A stretch of 64,000 nucleotides of DNA, from NCBI GenBank assembly GCA_025041195.1, contig JAKCFM010000001.1, positions 1,488,001 to 1,552,000 of the forward strand. Direction: 5' to 3'. Each line of letters opens with the position of its first letter. Position 1 is the first letter of the stretch. Origin of the DNA: Halobacteriales archaeon YIM A00013. Its GTDB lineage: Archaea; Halobacteriota; Halobacteria; Halobacteriales; Haloarculaceae. The translations under genes were made by a program, and so were the position numbers. The notes beneath the pieces were generated by a model. The model had not been told where the DNA came from, ran no database searches, and was given only the letters and a program-made list of their open reading frames with translations. This document shows, one piece after another, positions 56,498-64,000 of the stretch.

Positions 56498-56575
56498 GCC
56501 TCGGGGTCACGCAAATCACTTCGTGATTTGCTGGAGACAGGAAATCTTCGATTTCCCTTACCTTGACCCCGAGGC
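56498..56575. repeat. 78-nt three-way-junction palindrome
   Basis: A perfect 12-bp outer stem (gcctcggggtca, 56498-56509, and tgaccccgaggc, 56564-56575) encloses two perfect hairpins: GCAAATCAC-ttc-GTGATTTGC (56511-56531) and GGAAATC-ttc-GATTTCC (56540-56556). Such structure is typical of structured RNA ends or subterminal sites of small mobile elements (for example IS200/IS605 relatives). No transposase gene is adjacent. Confidence 0.7.
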
Positions 56576-56614
56576 GGCTCACGATCCGTTCTTCAGTGTC
56601 ACAGGGAAAATCCA

Positions 56615-57088
56615 TTATGACCGACCGCCCGTGGCATCGCCCCCGCTTATATCAGAAAGTGCAGCATCGAGAGCGGAGAGTTGGTCGTCCAGTCGTTCAA
56701 CCAGCTCTTGTTGCGTAGGGGAGGGCGCTGTCGCCTCCAGTTTGTTGCGGAGATCCTCAACAGCACGTCGATCACCAGTGAGGAGTTCGTATGCGTTGAG
56801 CGCCCGTCGACCGACGGCAGGTGGCACGTCGTCAAGGAGGGTGACATCCACAGCGTCGGTTTCCAGCACTATTGCGAGCAAACTGTGGAGTTCAAGATAC
56901 AGCTCACGCTGTTTTGGAGATGGACAGTCCGAAGCAAACACGACTCCGATATCGATATCGCTCTGTGCTGTCGCTGTGCCAGCTGCGTGGGAGCCAAATA
57001 TCACCGAAAAACAGAGTGGATACTCCACAAGTTCCGATCGCAGGGCTTCTCGATCAACCAGAGGAGTATCAGAGGAACCTGCGGTCAT
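56615..57088 (-). CDS. MNT-type nucleotidyltransferase (MntA-like)
   Basis: 157 residues. The nucleotidyltransferase motif is VIFGSHAAGTATAQSDIDIG (about 29-48), the GSx10DxD signature with both Asp, plus a third acidic site in AVDVTLLD. In MntA-HepT pairs such proteins neutralise a HEPN toxin by AMPylation. No HepT gene overlaps or adjoins it here, so it is solitary; the C-terminal helix (LEATAPSPTQQELVERLDDQ) could be a dimer surface. It neighbours the palindrome, hinting at a mobile context. Confidence 0.8.
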   Translation of the reverse strand: MTAGSSDTPLVDREALRSELVEYPLCFSVIFGSHAAGTATAQSDIDIGVVFASDCPSPKQRELYLELHSLLAIVLETDAVDVTLLDDVPPAVGRRALNAYELLTGDRRAVEDLRNKLEATAPSPTQQELVERLDDQLSALDAALSDISGGDATGGRS

Positions 57089-57257
57089 TGGATGTTAGAT
57101 AGGGCCCTTTGCCAGATAAATGTCCGGCAGTGGCACCATCTTCGACGAGATTGATACTGACACTGCTATGGGGGAATCCTCCACCGGCGCTGACACACTG
57201 GCTTGATTAGTGAGAAGCCTTCACAACACTGTTTTCAATTACCAGCTATTCGAAGCT

Positions 57258-57782
57258 ATGGCTACTGGAGCAGTGACTCTGTACATCGCCACGAGTGTTG
57301 ACGGATATATCGCTGATGCGGAGGGAAAGATAGAGTGGCTATCAGAGTTCCCATCCACTGACGATCTGGGGTTTTCCGAATTTTTCGAAACCGTCGACTG
57401 TCTCGTTATGGGCTCAACGACGTACGAGCAGGTTCTCGGCTTCGGTGAGTGGCCATACGGCGAGAAGCCCACGTACGTGTTCACCAGTCAGGAACGCTCA
57501 CCCGCAACCAACGAAGTAACGTTCGTAAACGATGCCGTCGCCCAGAAAACGGCTGCACTGAAAGAGCAGTTTGATCACATCTGGCTCGTTGGCGGCGCAT
57601 CCCTCACAGAGTCGTTTCTCAACGAGCAGCAGGTCGATACGCTCCAACTGACACAGCTTCCAGTACTCCTCGGTGAGGGAATACCACTGTTTGCAGGGGG
57701 ATACGACCGTCAGCGTCTGGAACTGAACGACACAACGAGTCACGAGGGAGGCGTTGTGGAACTGACGTACAAGCTGCCCTAA
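57258..57782 (+). CDS. Dihydrofolate reductase-like (RibD C-terminal) protein
   Basis: 174 residues from the ATG at 57258. The fold is seen as VTLYIATSVDGYIADAEGKI, DCLVMGSTTYEQVLGFGEWP, YVFTSQER and HIWLVGGASLTESFL. It belongs to the RibD_C/YyaP-YqjY group of NADPH-binding reductases with unsettled substrate. Neighbours do not point to folate or riboflavin synthesis. Confidence 0.85.
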   Translation: MATGAVTLYIATSVDGYIADAEGKIEWLSEFPSTDDLGFSEFFETVDCLVMGSTTYEQVLGFGEWPYGEKPTYVFTSQERSPATNEVTFVNDAVAQKTAALKEQFDHIWLVGGASLTESFLNEQQVDTLQLTQLPVLLGEGIPLFAGGYDRQRLELNDTTSHEGGVVELTYKLP

Positions 57783-57804
57783 CCGTCACAGAGCTATCCC
57801 AAAC

Positions 57805-58239
57805 TCACAAAAGTCCTGCCATAATGAGTAACAATACCGACACTACGCTACCAGCCATGAACCACGGTTGTGCATCTGCGGCCGTTTTTTCGACCGACTG
57901 CTCTGAGCTGGTTTCCGCAAGCCGACGGTACCCAAACACTGCCAGATGGGCAAGCACGAGCCACAGCACGACCATTGCGAGCACAAGATGACCGCGACCC
58001 GATCCCTGAAGCGTTTCAAATGTGTAGAGCGTTCCCGCGAGATGGCCACCACTGAATAACAACAGAAGCACTGAACCAATCGTGAGATACCGGAACCGGG
58101 TAGCGATGAGCGAAAGACCCTCCGCAGTGATCGCTTCAGCCCGCGCTGCGGGAATGACAGCGCCGGCGATCAACACCGTGGCACCAGTCCACAACGCAGC
58201 GACAATCGTGTGAACCGCCAGTACGAGTTCGAGAATCAT
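57805..58239 (-). CDS. Four-helix membrane protein (CopD-like)
   Basis: 144 residues from the ATG at 58239. Four helices: ILELVLAVHTIVAALWTGAT, FRYLTIGSVLLLLFSGGHLA, LVLAMVVLWLVLAHLAVFGY and the C-terminal AGSVVSVLLLIMAGLL. The His in the first and second helices (VHT, GGHLAG) resembles CopD/YuaF-type membrane proteins with possible copper or heme links. Function unassigned. It converges with the RibD-like gene. Confidence 0.65.
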   Translation of the reverse strand: MILELVLAVHTIVAALWTGATVLIAGAVIPAARAEAITAEGLSLIATRFRYLTIGSVLLLLFSGGHLAGTLYTFETLQGSGRGHLVLAMVVLWLVLAHLAVFGYRRLAETSSEQSVEKTAADAQPWFMAGSVVSVLLLIMAGLL

Positions 58240-58523
58240 TGATTCGCACCCGTGAGTGAACAATTGTTGATCGGACTATCGGCAGCTCGTTCGAATCTGA
58301 AATGGGTAGCCTTCGTCATCAATCTGCTATTTGGGAGACGGTAATAAGTACTCAATGAGCATTCCCAGGTTCTGGGTGAAGAGCCCTGCATCCCTGCGTC
58401 GTACAGGGAGATAGCGGATCGTACTGAAATGCTAACAGAAGAGCAGCTGCTGCAATACCACGTACGAAAATAGCCCTCATCAGCACACCAACACTGAACC
58501 CCCAACAGCGCGAACACCCATGC

Positions 58524-58805
58524 ATGACAGAGAGCGAAGCGACCGAACAGGTGTGGTTCGTCGAGCGAACCTACTCGGACGACGAGCAAAATCTGATTAT
58601 CATCACCTACGCCACCCTCGACGGCTCACGCTATTTCCGAAAAGAACGCGCCTTGACATCGTTTACCGACAGCCGCGAGACGACCGCCGCTGTTGAGACG
58701 TCCTCTGACAATCTCGGCCACGTTGAAGATCCAGAACGCAAAAACCAGTACGCCGACGCCGCCTCGCGCACGAAGTCGAACTACGATCCCGATGAAATCG
58801 TCTGA
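58524..58805 (+). CDS. Haloarchaeal protein of unknown function (93 residues)
   Basis: MTESEATEQVWFVERTYSDD, then EQNLIIITYATLDGSRYFRK: a small alpha/beta protein with a disordered acidic C terminus (DPERKNQYADAASRTKSNYD). No Cys, no membrane helix. Related short proteins occur across haloarchaea without a known role. The 280 bp before it shows nothing I can name. Confidence 0.6.
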   Translation: MTESEATEQVWFVERTYSDDEQNLIIITYATLDGSRYFRKERALTSFTDSRETTAAVETSSDNLGHVEDPERKNQYADAASRTKSNYDPDEIV

Positions 58806-59333
58806 CGGAACTCATCCGTTTGGAGCTCAACTCACGGTCCCTGCTACCCAGATTCGAAAACGATCATAGACTCGGATTCCGCACGAAGCATTCCGACAAC
58901 AGATTCATCACCGACGAAGAGTGGACAGGGTGATTGTCGATCAGTACTCAACGCGCACAACGCAGTAGCCCACAATCACAACCAATACATAAAAATTTTC
59001 GAACACAACTGATAATCCAGACAACTCACAGAAGTGTTGCCCTCCATGAATGAAATGGAAAACCACCAGACACAGCCACGCATCACCTATCAGAAAACCC
59101 ACACGACAGCAATAATCACCACCGAAAAACACATACAGCGAACTGTTTGCGGCCAGCATTGCTGATAGTATATGATTTAATATATTATCCCACATTGTTG
59201 AAGACTGCATCAGCTATGTGTTGAGATATTATTCCAGTAGATGTCAGTTGCATAGTTCTGATGTAAACCAAGGTATGATGGGTAGCGAGTCAGCTAGGCG
59301 ACAGCAATCCGGCAGTACAGCATTGGAGGGACC
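58806..59333. other. Intergenic stretch with one doubtful reading frame
   Basis: About 530 bp, A/T-rich around 58960-59280. An 89-codon minus-strand frame (58941-59210) has hydrophobic runs but unusual Cys/Phe content and no start context; I do not annotate it. The end of the stretch holds GGAGGG (59325-59330) as the ribosome-binding site of the next gene. Confidence 0.4.
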
Positions 59334-59501
59334 ATGACGACGGCCGAGGTCCTGCAAGGACCGGATGATCGGCTGTTCATTCACGTTCACACTGGCGATG
59401 TGACGCTCTTGACTGAGATCACGGATGACGAATTCGAGCTCTTAGAACGGACGGTCGAACGTCCACACCCTCTCCGAAAGCGGCACCCCTACGACACATG
59501 A
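59334..59501 (+). CDS. Small acidic protein coupled to a zinc ribbon
   Basis: 55 residues (MTTAEVLQGPDDRLFIHVHT, then GDVTLLTEITDDEFELLERT) behind a strong ribosome-binding site, GGAGGG, three bases before the ATG. The stop overlaps the next gene by 4 bp (ATGA). The paired His-x-His (HVHT) could bind metal. No family recognised. Confidence 0.6.
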   Translation: MTTAEVLQGPDDRLFIHVHTGDVTLLTEITDDEFELLERTVERPHPLRKRHPYDT

Positions 59502-59599
59502 TCAACGAATGCACGGAGTGTGGCAGCAGCCTCGTGAAGGAAACGCACGCAGACCACATCTGGATGTGTGCGGACTGTGGGAATATCATGCACGAATAA
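59498..59599 (+). CDS. 33-residue zinc-ribbon mini-protein
   Basis: MINECTECGSSLVKETHADH then IWMCADCGNIMHE: two CxxC knuckles separated by 15 residues, enough to hold one zinc ion. It starts inside the stop of the 59334 gene (ATGA), so it is translationally coupled to it. Very short but with coherent zinc-ribbon architecture and no internal stop. Similar tiny zinc ribbons are common in haloarchaea. Confidence 0.65.
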   Translation: MINECTECGSSLVKETHADHIWMCADCGNIMHE

Positions 59600-59677
59600 T
59601 CGATCACGCCCACCCGTGACTGACGCCCCGGCTCTCCCGTGATGGCTGGTGGCCATCGACGCGTTGCGTATTTTTCG

Positions 59678-60754
59678 TCAGCTTGGTCGCTCAGACTCTG
59701 TAGACAGCGACCCCTCCGCATCAAAGCGTTTCGCCCGAAGATAGCGGGCTCGCTGTCGATTTGCTGGGTCGCTAAACTCCGCTTCACGAATCTCATCGAT
59801 GCGACCATCAGCGACGGCAGCAACCAACGCTTCGAGCTGGTCCTTCTCACTCGGCGTGAGCTCGAACGTGTAGCGTTCCGTGTCCTCACGCTCGATCTGG
59901 GTCCACTTCCGGGCTGCCGAAATGACGACCGAACAGGGCTCACGACACGGGAACGCACCCGCACCGCGTGGGGTGTCAATCTCCTCACCATCGGCTGCAT
60001 CCCACTCACGGCGCTTTAGACACTGTGAATCGACACAGCACGCTTCGGTGAGCCACTCAAGCTGCTCACCGGAGAGCTCATCTACCATCGCGTAGATCCC
60101 GCTCTGGCGGTCAGCTGCGGCCGCCCAATTGGTCACATCAAGCTCGCCCTCGCGCTCAAGCGACCAGTTCTGAATCGTCGCCGGATAGAAGAAATCGATC
60201 GCTTCGACGAGCGACGCTCCCGTCAGTTCCGGAAACAACCAGCCAGTCGACAGCGACGGTGCGGTTTTGAGCGGCCGATACCGTCCTTTGTCATCCGTCG
60301 TGGCAATCTCGCGGGCTTTGCGCGGATCCACAAATCGCTCCAGTTCTGCTGGATCGGCGTCGCGGTCGTCCGAGTGACGCAGTTCATACCGTCGATCACC
60401 ATCCACTACTGTCGCCGTGATTCTGAGCTGCCCCCACTCGCGAACAACGCCGCCACTGGTCAGTGCAGCGTCGCGTTCTGGAACCGACCGTTCCTCTGCG
60501 TGCTCAACCCAGCGAAGAAACGCCTGCTCGGCCGTCGAACGCGAGCGTTGCGTCCAGTGAAACCAGTTGTCAACGAATGGATCACCAGCAGCCGTCTCAC
60601 CGAGTGCCGACGCAGTGAGGTCCGTGACCTGCCGTTCGGTCGTTTCGAACGTGTACAATCCGTCCGATTTCGACACTGAAAGGCCGTCATACGAAATGGA
60701 TCGCTCCGCGACGGTAGCCACTAGGGCGGCCACAGGGTCGGATTCGCGGTCCAT
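59678..60754 (-). CDS. DR2241-family protein (cobalamin locus, Fe-S candidate)
   Basis: 358 residues from the ATG at 60754 (MDRESDPVAALVATVAERSI). Characteristic segments are VDNWFHWTQRSRSTAEQAFL and VREWGQLRITATVVDGDRRY, and a Cys cluster CCVDSQCLKRREW followed by GAGAFPCREPCSVVISAARK that could bind an iron-sulfur cluster. The family occurs beside cbiX in haloarchaea and in Deinococcus. Its exact task in cobalamin or siroheme synthesis is not known. It lies 97 bp downstream of cbiX on the same strand. Confidence 0.82.
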   Translation of the reverse strand: MDRESDPVAALVATVAERSISYDGLSVSKSDGLYTFETTERQVTDLTASALGETAAGDPFVDNWFHWTQRSRSTAEQAFLRWVEHAEERSVPERDAALTSGGVVREWGQLRITATVVDGDRRYELRHSDDRDADPAELERFVDPRKAREIATTDDKGRYRPLKTAPSLSTGWLFPELTGASLVEAIDFFYPATIQNWSLEREGELDVTNWAAAADRQSGIYAMVDELSGEQLEWLTEACCVDSQCLKRREWDAADGEEIDTPRGAGAFPCREPCSVVISAARKWTQIEREDTERYTFELTPSEKDQLEALVAAVADGRIDEIREAEFSDPANRQRARYLRAKRFDAEGSLSTESERPS

Positions 60755-60850
60755 TACCACCACCTCGTCGAGCGCCCGTTGCGATCGCTCTGTCGGTCCA
60801 TACCACTGCTGCGACCGGCATGCCAAAAACGACGGCGATCAGTTCGGTCC

Positions 60851-61741
60851 TCACTCGACATCGATCGCCGTCCCTCCGGTTTGTTGTTTGACCCGCTCGA
60901 TCGCCCCAGCAACGTCAGCACCAGCGTCTGCGGCCCGCTCAAGAATTACGTCAGCGAGCAACGGCTCCGTGCCAACGGCTCCAGAGTACCAGATCTGAGT
61001 CCCATCGACCATCCCCGGGACCGGATACGAGCCCGGTCCATCGAGATCCAGACCCATATCCGCCGGAATGTCTTCCTGGGTGTGATAGCCATCGGCGACA
61101 AAGAGCGGAACGACGACCACGTCGTCGCTCTCGAACAGCGTCGCCACATCGTCGACTTCGGGCGACTCGTCCATGAACATCGCCTTTACCTCGGCGAAAT
61201 CGTACGTCTCGCGGATGCGGTCGGCGTGATACTCGATCGCCTTTGCACTGTTTTCATTGCGTTCGGTTCCGTGTCCGACGACCGCCAGCCCAACACCAGA
61301 CCCAACGTTAGGATCGTCAGTGACGCTCCGTGCACGCTGGACGATCACGTCAGTCATCGAATCATGCGTTCCGACCGGCCCACAGTACTGCACTGTGGTG
61401 CCGGTGTCCGTGGCCGTATACGCCGCGTGATCGGCACTGGTTCCATCCGACTCCCAGTCGGTCACGTCCCAGTCCTGCAGCCGAAGCTCACGTGGAATCA
61501 CCTGTTCGGTAAAGTAGCCCTCGCTGATAAACATCGGTACGACATACACCGTCTCGACGTCGACGATGCGCAACACCTCGCGGAACGACGGCTCCTCTTT
61601 CCAGAAGGCCTCACGAACCGTCTCGAACGCATCTGCCTCGCGGATCGTATCAGCATGCGCGAACGTCGGTGTGCTCGAATCCGGATTGAGATGCGAGCCG
61701 TGAGCGACGATCACGAGCGCCTCGTCGGTCTGCTGGGACAT
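60851..61741 (-). CDS. cbiX: Sirohydrochlorin cobaltochelatase
   Basis: 296 residues, a tandem-domain (long) CbiX. The first half opens ALVIVAHGSHLNPDSSTPTF with the catalytic His in AHGSH and has VYVVPMFISEGYFTEQVIPR; the second half repeats LAVVGHGTERNENSAKAIEY and VVPLFVADGYHTQEDIPADM. It inserts cobalt into sirohydrochlorin at the start of anaerobic cobalamin synthesis. Upstream of the DR2241-family gene, divergent from cysS with 98 bp between. Confidence 0.93.
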   Translation of the reverse strand: MSQQTDEALVIVAHGSHLNPDSSTPTFAHADTIREADAFETVREAFWKEEPSFREVLRIVDVETVYVVPMFISEGYFTEQVIPRELRLQDWDVTDWESDGTSADHAAYTATDTGTTVQYCGPVGTHDSMTDVIVQRARSVTDDPNVGSGVGLAVVGHGTERNENSAKAIEYHADRIRETYDFAEVKAMFMDESPEVDDVATLFESDDVVVVPLFVADGYHTQEDIPADMGLDLDGPGSYPVPGMVDGTQIWYSGAVGTEPLLADVILERAADAGADVAGAIERVKQQTGGTAIDVE

Positions 61742-61839
61742 AGCTGCCAGTTGGGCGACCAGCAGTTAATCCGCTTCGTTCTCGACGCTGTCACACCCGT
61801 CCGAATCTTTCAAACCCATGCCGATGGTAGCGGTGGCTA

Positions 61840-63339
61840 ATGACCATCCGCGTTTCGAACACGCTGACAGGTGAGCGCGAGCCGTTCGAGCCAGGCGATG
61901 AGACGGTCTTGCTGTACGTCTGTGGGCTCACCACCTCCGATCCACCGCATCTTGGCCACGCACGACTCTGGGTACACGCCGACGTGGTCGATCGGTGGCT
62001 CAGCTATCGCGGCTATGACGTGCGCCACGTTGAGAACTTCACCGACGTGAACGAGAAAATTGTCGCCCGCGCGGGTGAGGACGATCTCGGCGAGTCCGAA
62101 GCTGCGGTCGCGCGATCGTACACGAAACGAACGATCGACGACATGCGATCGCTGAATCTGAAGCGTGCCACCGTCTATCCGCGCGTGAGCGAACACGTTC
62201 CAGAGATCCTCGAACTGATCGAGACGCTCATCGATCGGGGATACGCCTACGAATCGAACGGATCGGTGTATTTCGACACGACCGCATTCGACGCGTATGG
62301 TGACCTTTCGAACCAGTCGATTGATTCGCTGACTGCGCAGGGCCCAGAAACCGAACTTGCCGAAAAGCGTGCACCAACCGACTTTGCCCTCTGGAAGGCC
62401 GGTGGCGTCACGCCAGAAGCAATCAAAGAGCATCGACATGACGGGGCACTCTCCCCAGAAGCCGCCGCCGAGACGGGCCAGACGTTCTCTGCGCCGTGGG
62501 GTGACGGCCGACCGGGCTGGCACATCGAGTGCTCTGCAATGGCGATGGCACACCTGGATACGACGATCGATATCCACATGGGTGGCCAGGATCTCGTCTT
62601 TCCACATCACGAGAACGAAATTGCCCAGAGCGAGGCGGCTACGGACGAGCAGTTCGCCCGCTACTGGCTCCACGTTAGACTTCTCGACACGGGCGAAGAG
62701 AAGATGAGTTCGAGTCTGGGCAACTTCTCGACGGTGAAATCGGCGATCGACGCCGTCGGTGTGAACGCGGTGCGGACGTTTTTGCTATCAACATCGTACA
62801 CCAGTCGACAAACGTTCTCCGAGGACGCCCTCCACGAAGCAACCGAGCGATGGGACCGGCTCGAACGCGCCTACGAGACCGCCCTCAACGCGATCGATGG
62901 CCCGGATGCCATGGCAACCGTTACCGATGAGTCGTTCAGAGCGAGCATCGAGGAGACGAAATCAGCATTCGAGACCGCGATGGACGACGACTTCAACACG
63001 CGAGTAGCGATCGCTGCGCTGCTCGATCTCACGACGGCAATCCATCGGCATCTCGATTCCGACACGTACGATTACGTCGCCCTCAGACGGGCGCTCTCGA
63101 CGTTCAACTCACTTGGCGGTGACGTGCTTGGATTCGCATTCACCGACGACCAATCGGATGGAACCGTCGAAATCGCCGACGAAGCAATCGAGCTCGTGCT
63201 CGAACTCCGCGAGCAAGAACGCGAGGCTGGGAACTACGAACGGGCCGACGACCTTCGTGACGCGCTCGTAGAGCTAGGCGTTGAAATCGAAGACACTGAC
63301 GACGGGCCAGAGTTCCGGCTGTCTGCACCACACAATTGA
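61840..63339 (+). CDS. cysS: Cysteinyl-tRNA synthetase
   Basis: 499 residues. Class I signatures: VCGLTTSDPPHLGHARLWVH (HIGH as HLGH) and GEEKMSSSLGNFSTV (KMSSS). Zinc ligands are the early Cys in YVCGLTT, the later WHIECSAMAMAHLD and HHENE. The helical anticodon-binding part follows to NYERADDLRDALVELGVEIE. A stand-alone enzyme with no nearby partner gene. Confidence 0.96.
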   Translation: MTIRVSNTLTGEREPFEPGDETVLLYVCGLTTSDPPHLGHARLWVHADVVDRWLSYRGYDVRHVENFTDVNEKIVARAGEDDLGESEAAVARSYTKRTIDDMRSLNLKRATVYPRVSEHVPEILELIETLIDRGYAYESNGSVYFDTTAFDAYGDLSNQSIDSLTAQGPETELAEKRAPTDFALWKAGGVTPEAIKEHRHDGALSPEAAAETGQTFSAPWGDGRPGWHIECSAMAMAHLDTTIDIHMGGQDLVFPHHENEIAQSEAATDEQFARYWLHVRLLDTGEEKMSSSLGNFSTVKSAIDAVGVNAVRTFLLSTSYTSRQTFSEDALHEATERWDRLERAYETALNAIDGPDAMATVTDESFRASIEETKSAFETAMDDDFNTRVAIAALLDLTTAIHRHLDSDTYDYVALRRALSTFNSLGGDVLGFAFTDDQSDGTVEIADEAIELVLELREQEREAGNYERADDLRDALVELGVEIEDTDDGPEFRLSAPHN

Positions 63340-63492
63340 AACGAACGACTCGTGGCGGACCACAAGCTTTTACCTCGATGGTACGCATCGCTCAGATGCA
63401 CAATCGGCAGGGATGATACGAGCTTCCATCGGGTGACGATCACACGACCAGTGTGTGCCAATGGGCCGATCATTCCACACCAGTAGTCATCT

Positions 63493-64000
63493 ATGATACC
63501 CAGTTTATCGACGACGAAACGCGCGTTGCTCGCCGGCATCATCCTCATCGGATTGGTAACAGCCACAGGCTGTCTTGAAGGACTAACCAATGAGGAAGTC
63601 ACTGCGACAGCCGATCCCGCGGCCGTGAACAACGATGCGCTTGCGGGCACCAGTTACGAACTAACGCGTAACGATTCGCCGACGATCGAACGGTCGATTA
63701 GCGTCCTCGGGATGAATCGAACGTTCAAAGCGACGAGTCATATCCGCGAATACGAGCGCAACACCGACATTGGACCTGAGGTGACGATCACCAGATTGGT
63801 CGTGATTTCAACGCCGAAAAAGTCGGTGGCCGGCCAGTCCGTCAATCCGCTCGGTGAAATGTCGAACGGCGAGCTGATTGAACGGTTCCTCGATACGTAC
63901 AACGGCGTGCAAAACGTCGAGTCGGTTGGCAACCGCTCCGTTTCGGTACTGGGCGACGAGCGGACCGTCGAGCGGTTCAGCGCCGAGGCACAGATCATCC
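63493..64000 (+). CDS. DUF6517-like lipoprotein (3' end outside window)
   Basis: From the ATG at 63493 the protein begins MIPSLSTTKRALLAGIILIG, continuing into LVTATGCLEG, a lipoprotein signal with the lipobox TGC. It continues as an extracytoplasmic beta-rich domain (NNDALAGTSYELTRNDSPTI) and runs off the right edge, with at least 169 residues. Layout and opening resemble haloarchaeal DUF6517 lipoproteins of unknown function. Confidence 0.75.
   Translation, partial: MIPSLSTTKRALLAGIILIGLVTATGCLEGLTNEEVTATADPAAVNNDALAGTSYELTRNDSPTIERSISVLGMNRTFKATSHIREYERNTDIGPEVTITRLVVISTPKKSVAGQSVNPLGEMSNGELIERFLDTYNGVQNVESVGNRSVSVLGDERTVERFSAEAQII

Noticed and set aside
58941-59210. 89-codon minus-strand frame with hydrophobic runs
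   Set aside because: Odd Cys/Phe/Val composition, no promoter or ribosome-binding site and no family; more likely random in an A/T-rich stretch.

Overview
The window is chromosomal DNA from a halophilic archaeon (class Halobacteria). This rests on acidic proteomes with D/E-rich tails, an archaeal S10/spc ribosomal operon containing Rnp1 and S4e, Cdc48, RadB, a haloarchaeal menaquinone cluster, HTH_10 (Bat-like) and HFX_2341-like regulators, TATA-box promoters and leaderless-looking starts. I cannot fix the genus.

Layout. 1-7.5 kb: minus-strand ribosomal operon (SPOUT methyltransferase, L3, L4, L23, L2, S19, L22, S3, L29, Rnp1, S17, L14, L24, S4e cut by the window edge). 7.7-13.7 kb: tRNA-Gly(GCC), an RHH/RelE-type toxin-antitoxin pair, a DUF4349-like lipoprotein, a thiamine-binding MTH1187-type protein, mch and an acyl-CoA synthetase. 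13.7-20.4 kb: an accessory island with a candidate structured RNA, a SWIM-type zinc-finger gene, and two outward-transcribed CRISPR arrays with different repeats (30 nt, 14 repeats, minus strand; 37 nt, 24 repeats, plus strand). Decayed copies of the SWIM gene's 3' end bracket the second array. 20.4-28.5 kb: Bat-like regulator, GTPBP1-like GTPase, phosphoglycolate phosphatase, J-domain membrane protein, HxlR regulator, pyrF, a frameshifted metallo-beta-lactamase-like gene and small proteins. 28.6-36.5 kb: menaquinone genes menF-menD-menB-menA-menC-menE. 36.5-48.7 kb: NRDE protein, a SCO1/TlpA/CcdA redox trio, a CARF-like HTH regulator, an XRE regulator, radB with an RNase H-fold-like neighbour, larC, cdc48 and a BCCT transporter. 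49.2-56.4 kb: a tight type III-A CRISPR operon (TM1812/Csm6-like CARF-HEPN effector, cas10/csm1, csm2, csm3, csm4, csm5). 56.5-64 kb: a three-way-junction palindrome, a lone MNT nucleotidyltransferase, a RibD/DHFR-like reductase, two overlapping mini-genes (one a 33-residue zinc ribbon), DR2241-family protein with CbiX, cysS and a truncated lipoprotein gene.

How they work together. The Csm complex would bind crRNAs, most plausibly from the 37-nt array about 29 kb away. Csm3 would cut target RNA (D33 is present). The Cas10 GGDD palm would make cyclic oligoadenylate to switch on the CARF-HEPN ribonuclease. The Cas10 HD nuclease motif is replaced (Ala-Glu in place of His-Asp), so the system looks committed to RNA cleavage plus second-messenger signalling. 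No cas6, cas1, cas2 or type I effector gene lies in the window, so crRNA processing and adaptation must come from elsewhere if the arrays are active. The most unusual feature is the island architecture around the arrays: the SWIM-gene remnants, the direct repeats bracketing array 2 and the long inverted repeats in both leaders.
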